Shown one piece after another: positions 15,329-17,344 of a DNA stretch of 17,344 bases. Under the pieces are notes generated by a model. That model saw nothing but the letters and a program-made list of their open reading frames with translations, was not told where the DNA came from and did no database searches. The stretch is from Halobacteriales archaeon SW_9_67_25 (GTDB taxonomy: Archaea; Halobacteriota; Halobacteria; Halobacteriales; Haloarculaceae): contig PXSU01000173.1 in assembly GCA_003022745.1 (NCBI GenBank), positions 1 through 17,344 of the forward strand, given 5' to 3'. The first letter of the stretch is position 1. The number at the start of each line of letters is the position of its first letter. Position numbers and translations under genes: made by a program.

Positions 15329-17305
15329 TCAGTGCGACGACCCGGAGGCGGCCCTGGCGACCGCGGCGACGTTCCCCGCGGCGAGACAGCCGACACACAG
15401 GAATGCGAACAGCCGGGGGCCAAGCAGCTGTAACCCCAGACGGCCGACGACGAGGAGGGCGACGAACACCGCGGTCATGACCGCGCCGGCCTTGAGTTCG
15501 ACGCGCGAGTCTGCTTCGAGGGGGTTCGCCGTGAGCGTCCGCCGGTCGTCGGTATCCTCGCGCTGTGGGGTGCGGGCCGCGAAGTAGGACTGGAGTCGGT
15601 CCCAGGCCCAGATCGAGAGCCCGTTCATCGAGACGAGAAACGCCACGGCGACGCTGACGTACGCGACCCGGTCGTGCCCGAGCAGCCAGACCAGCCCGGC
15701 ACCCCCCAAAAAGAGGGTGCTCCCGACGGCGTGGCCGAGCGCACCCTGCAGATACCGCACCGCCTCGACGCGGGTGACCTCGCTCTCGATGGCCCGTTCG
15801 TTCTCGGACGCCGGCGGGTCGGCCGAGCGGGGAAGGGCATACAGCACCGCACCCAGCACCACAGCGCCGGTGAGCAACACTGCAGCGACGAGCCCCGTGG
15901 GACGAGACGACCGCCCGTCGCCGTCGGCTCCCGGTTCCATGTCCGCGTCCACGGGCGGTGGCTCGGCCTCGAACTCCCCGTCGAGGTCGGCCAGCAGGTC
16001 GAGCGCCACCGGCCAGTGCTCGCGGCTGGCGCGGGCGTTCGCCTCGGGTGTCCCGCCCAGCGGGTAGCCGCCGAACCCGCTCGTCCCGAACGTCGGGAGG
16101 AACGGGAGCTGGAAGAAGTGGCCGGCACCCTCGATGGCGCGGTGGTTCGAGCGGTGCGGGTGCTCCCGGGCAGCCAGCCGGTTGATCACCTGCTCGCCCA
16201 TCGAGGTACTGTGCCAGAGCCGGTCGTCCGTCCCGGAGAACAGCAGGATGTCGCCGTCGACGCGCTCGACGGGGATGGTCGCGGCGGCCACCTGCTCGGT
16301 CGTGGCCTGGAGCTGGCTGTACTCGTAGAACGAACGGGGCTGGTCGAACGGGTCGGCCGACTCGGGGACCGCCTCGTAGTCGGGGTACGGGAGGTACGGG
16401 ACCGGATCGCCCCCGTGTGTCCACGACGAGGTGCCCGTCGGGTAGCCCTCGGCGTCGAACCCCTCCCAGACCAGCGAACTTGGTGAGGTCGCGAGGACCG
16501 CGTCGACACGCTCGTCGCGGCTGGCGAGCACCAGCGCCAGTTCCGCCCCCTTGGAGACGCCCCAGACGCCGACGCCGGAGCCAGTGACACGGGGGTGGGC
16601 ACGGAGCAGGTCGATAGCCCGCTGGGCGTACTCGACGGGGACCGCCGAGAGGACGTCCGGCAGCCCGTCGAGCTCGCCGAAGTACTGCAAGGAGACCACG
16701 ACGAACCCGTGGGAACTCAACAGCCGGGCGGTCGACGTCAGCTCGCCGCCCCCCGAGCCGTGCAACAGCACCACACCCGGAGCCGACCCCTCGCCCGGCG
16801 GCGTCCACAGCGTCCCGACGAGATCCTCCTCCAGGGGCTGCTCGCCGACCCCGGCGACGCCGAGTCGCCGGTCGATTGTCGTCTCGGCGACGGTCTCGCC
16901 GCCGACGGCTGCCGTCAGCGTCACCTCGTGGCGCGTGGGCGGAAAGAACGCGTTCTCGGCGCTCTCGGGCGTCATCGCCCAGAACAGCCCCATCGGGTCG
17001 ACGCCGCTGTAATCACCCTTCACCGGCGGGTCCTCGTGTATCGAGACGACCCCCTCCTGGGAGGAGACGAACGACCCCGAGGCCGACCAGGTCGTCGACT
17101 CGTCGTTGAACGAGACGGTGGTGCGTGCCGTGACCTCGACTTCCCTGCTGCCGGGGAGGTCGTGGAGTTCGAGCGCGAGTTCGTCGTCGATCAGTGCCGC
17201 CCGCGGCGCGACGAACGTCGCCTCCGACGACCTGGAGCGGCACCCGGCGACCGCGAGGGTCCCGAGGGTCCCGAGGAGGGCGCGCCGTTGCACGCGGAGG
17301 GCCAT
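15329..17305 (-). CDS. Tat-exported lipoprotein: BAAT/acyl-CoA thioesterase-like hydrolase fused to a membrane domain
   Basis: This 658-residue protein has four parts. Residues 1-22 are a Tat-type lipoprotein signal: twin Arg in QRRALLG and a lipobox AVAGC with Cys22. Residues about 35-165 are a beta-sandwich like the N-terminal BAAT/acyl-CoA thioester hydrolase domain, with GDYSGVDPMGLFWAM (97-111). Residues about 165-445 are an alpha/beta hydrolase: oxyanion loop LLHGSGGG (180-187), nucleophile Ser251 in GVSKG (249-253), acid near GTDD (358-361) and His396 in GAGH. After an acidic linker, residues about 469-650 hold five or so membrane helices, including NGLSIWAWDRL. Family members hydrolyse acyl-CoA or conjugate acyl groups inside cells. 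Export with a lipid anchor makes CoA an unlikely substrate, so an external ester or amide is more plausible. A TATTTA-type box at 17330-17336 implies a leaderless transcript. The gene is convergent with leuS. Confidence 0.85.
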   Translation of the reverse strand: MALRVQRRALLGTLGTLAVAGCRSRSSEATFVAPRAALIDDELALELHDLPGSREVEVTARTTVSFNDESTTWSASGSFVSSQEGVVSIHEDPPVKGDYSGVDPMGLFWAMTPESAENAFFPPTRHEVTLTAAVGGETVAETTIDRRLGVAGVGEQPLEEDLVGTLWTPPGEGSAPGVVLLHGSGGGELTSTARLLSSHGFVVVSLQYFGELDGLPDVLSAVPVEYAQRAIDLLRAHPRVTGSGVGVWGVSKGAELALVLASRDERVDAVLATSPSSLVWEGFDAEGYPTGTSSWTHGGDPVPYLPYPDYEAVPESADPFDQPRSFYEYSQLQATTEQVAAATIPVERVDGDILLFSGTDDRLWHSTSMGEQVINRLAAREHPHRSNHRAIEGAGHFFQLPFLPTFGTSGFGGYPLGGTPEANARASREHWPVALDLLADLDGEFEAEPPPVDADMEPGADGDGRSSRPTGLVAAVLLTGAVVLGAVLYALPRSADPPASENERAIESEVTRVEAVRYLQGALGHAVGSTLFLGGAGLVWLLGHDRVAYVSVAVAFLVSMNGLSIWAWDRLQSYFAARTPQREDTDDRRTLTANPLEADSRVELKAGAVMTAVFVALLVVGRLGLQLLGPRLFAFLCVGCLAAGNVAAVARAASGSSH

Positions 17306-17329
17306 GACTGGAGATATCGACGGGACAGG

Positions 17330-17336
17330 TAATAAA
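17330..17336 (-). promoter_or_regulatory. TATA box of the BAAT-fusion gene
   Basis: On the minus strand TTTATTA lies 25-31 bases upstream of the ATG at 17305. This is the normal archaeal distance to a transcription start, so the message would begin at or next to the start codon. Leaderless transcripts are common in haloarchaea. Confidence 0.6.
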
Positions 17337-17344
17337 GCGTGTGC

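Noticed and set aside
14925..16808. Arg-rich minus-strand frame of 627 residues
   Set aside because: It shares its strand with the BAAT-fusion gene but in a shifted frame, and has no domain; it is a frame shadow.

Overview
The window looks like a haloarchaeal (class Halobacteria) chromosome segment. It is GC-rich with strong G/C bias at third codon positions, and its predicted proteins are acidic. TATA-box-like elements lie close to start codons, with little sign of Shine-Dalgarno leaders. There is a surface protein with a PGF-CTERM-like tail, Tat and lipobox signals, a haloarchaeal winged-helix regulator, and a bacterial-type leucyl-tRNA synthetase joined to an archaeal-looking C-terminus.

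Left part (1-5.5 kb): a glycosyltransferase fragment on the minus strand runs off the left edge and lacks its N-terminal domain. Divergent from it is a 1343-residue surface-anchored parallel beta-helix protein with three NosD-like modules, a PGF-pre-PGF-like domain, a Thr/Pro/Glu-rich stalk and a C-terminal sorting tail. It ends at a clear hairpin plus T-run terminator. A small winged-helix regulator follows; its upstream region carries a strong TATA box and a perfect 17-bp palindrome that could be an operator.

Middle (5.5-7.3 kb): a gene graveyard. Pieces of a rhomboid-like membrane protease lie on opposite strands: the GFSG (serine) helix on plus, and the His-containing helix on minus with frameshifts. 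A broken lipoprotein gene lies beside them, together with AT-rich spacer. The arrangement fits an inversion followed by decay.

Right part (7.3-15.2 kb): a tightly overlapping operon of MoxR AAA+ ATPase, DUF58 protein and a transglutaminase-like membrane protein. The last member appears broken by an internal deletion and frameshift near 9730. Then come a small conserved haloarchaeal protein (probably DUF5778), a precorrin-2 dehydrogenase-like protein overlapping it by one base, and leuS. Convergent with leuS is a 658-residue gene (15.3-17.3 kb) that joins a Tat-lipoprotein signal, a BAAT/acyl-CoA-thioesterase-like alpha/beta hydrolase and a multi-helix membrane domain.

I saw no CRISPR array, rRNA, tRNA, transposase gene or origin. 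The most unusual items are the rhomboid gene split across strands, the disrupted transglutaminase, the exported BAAT-membrane fusion and the palindrome upstream of the regulator.
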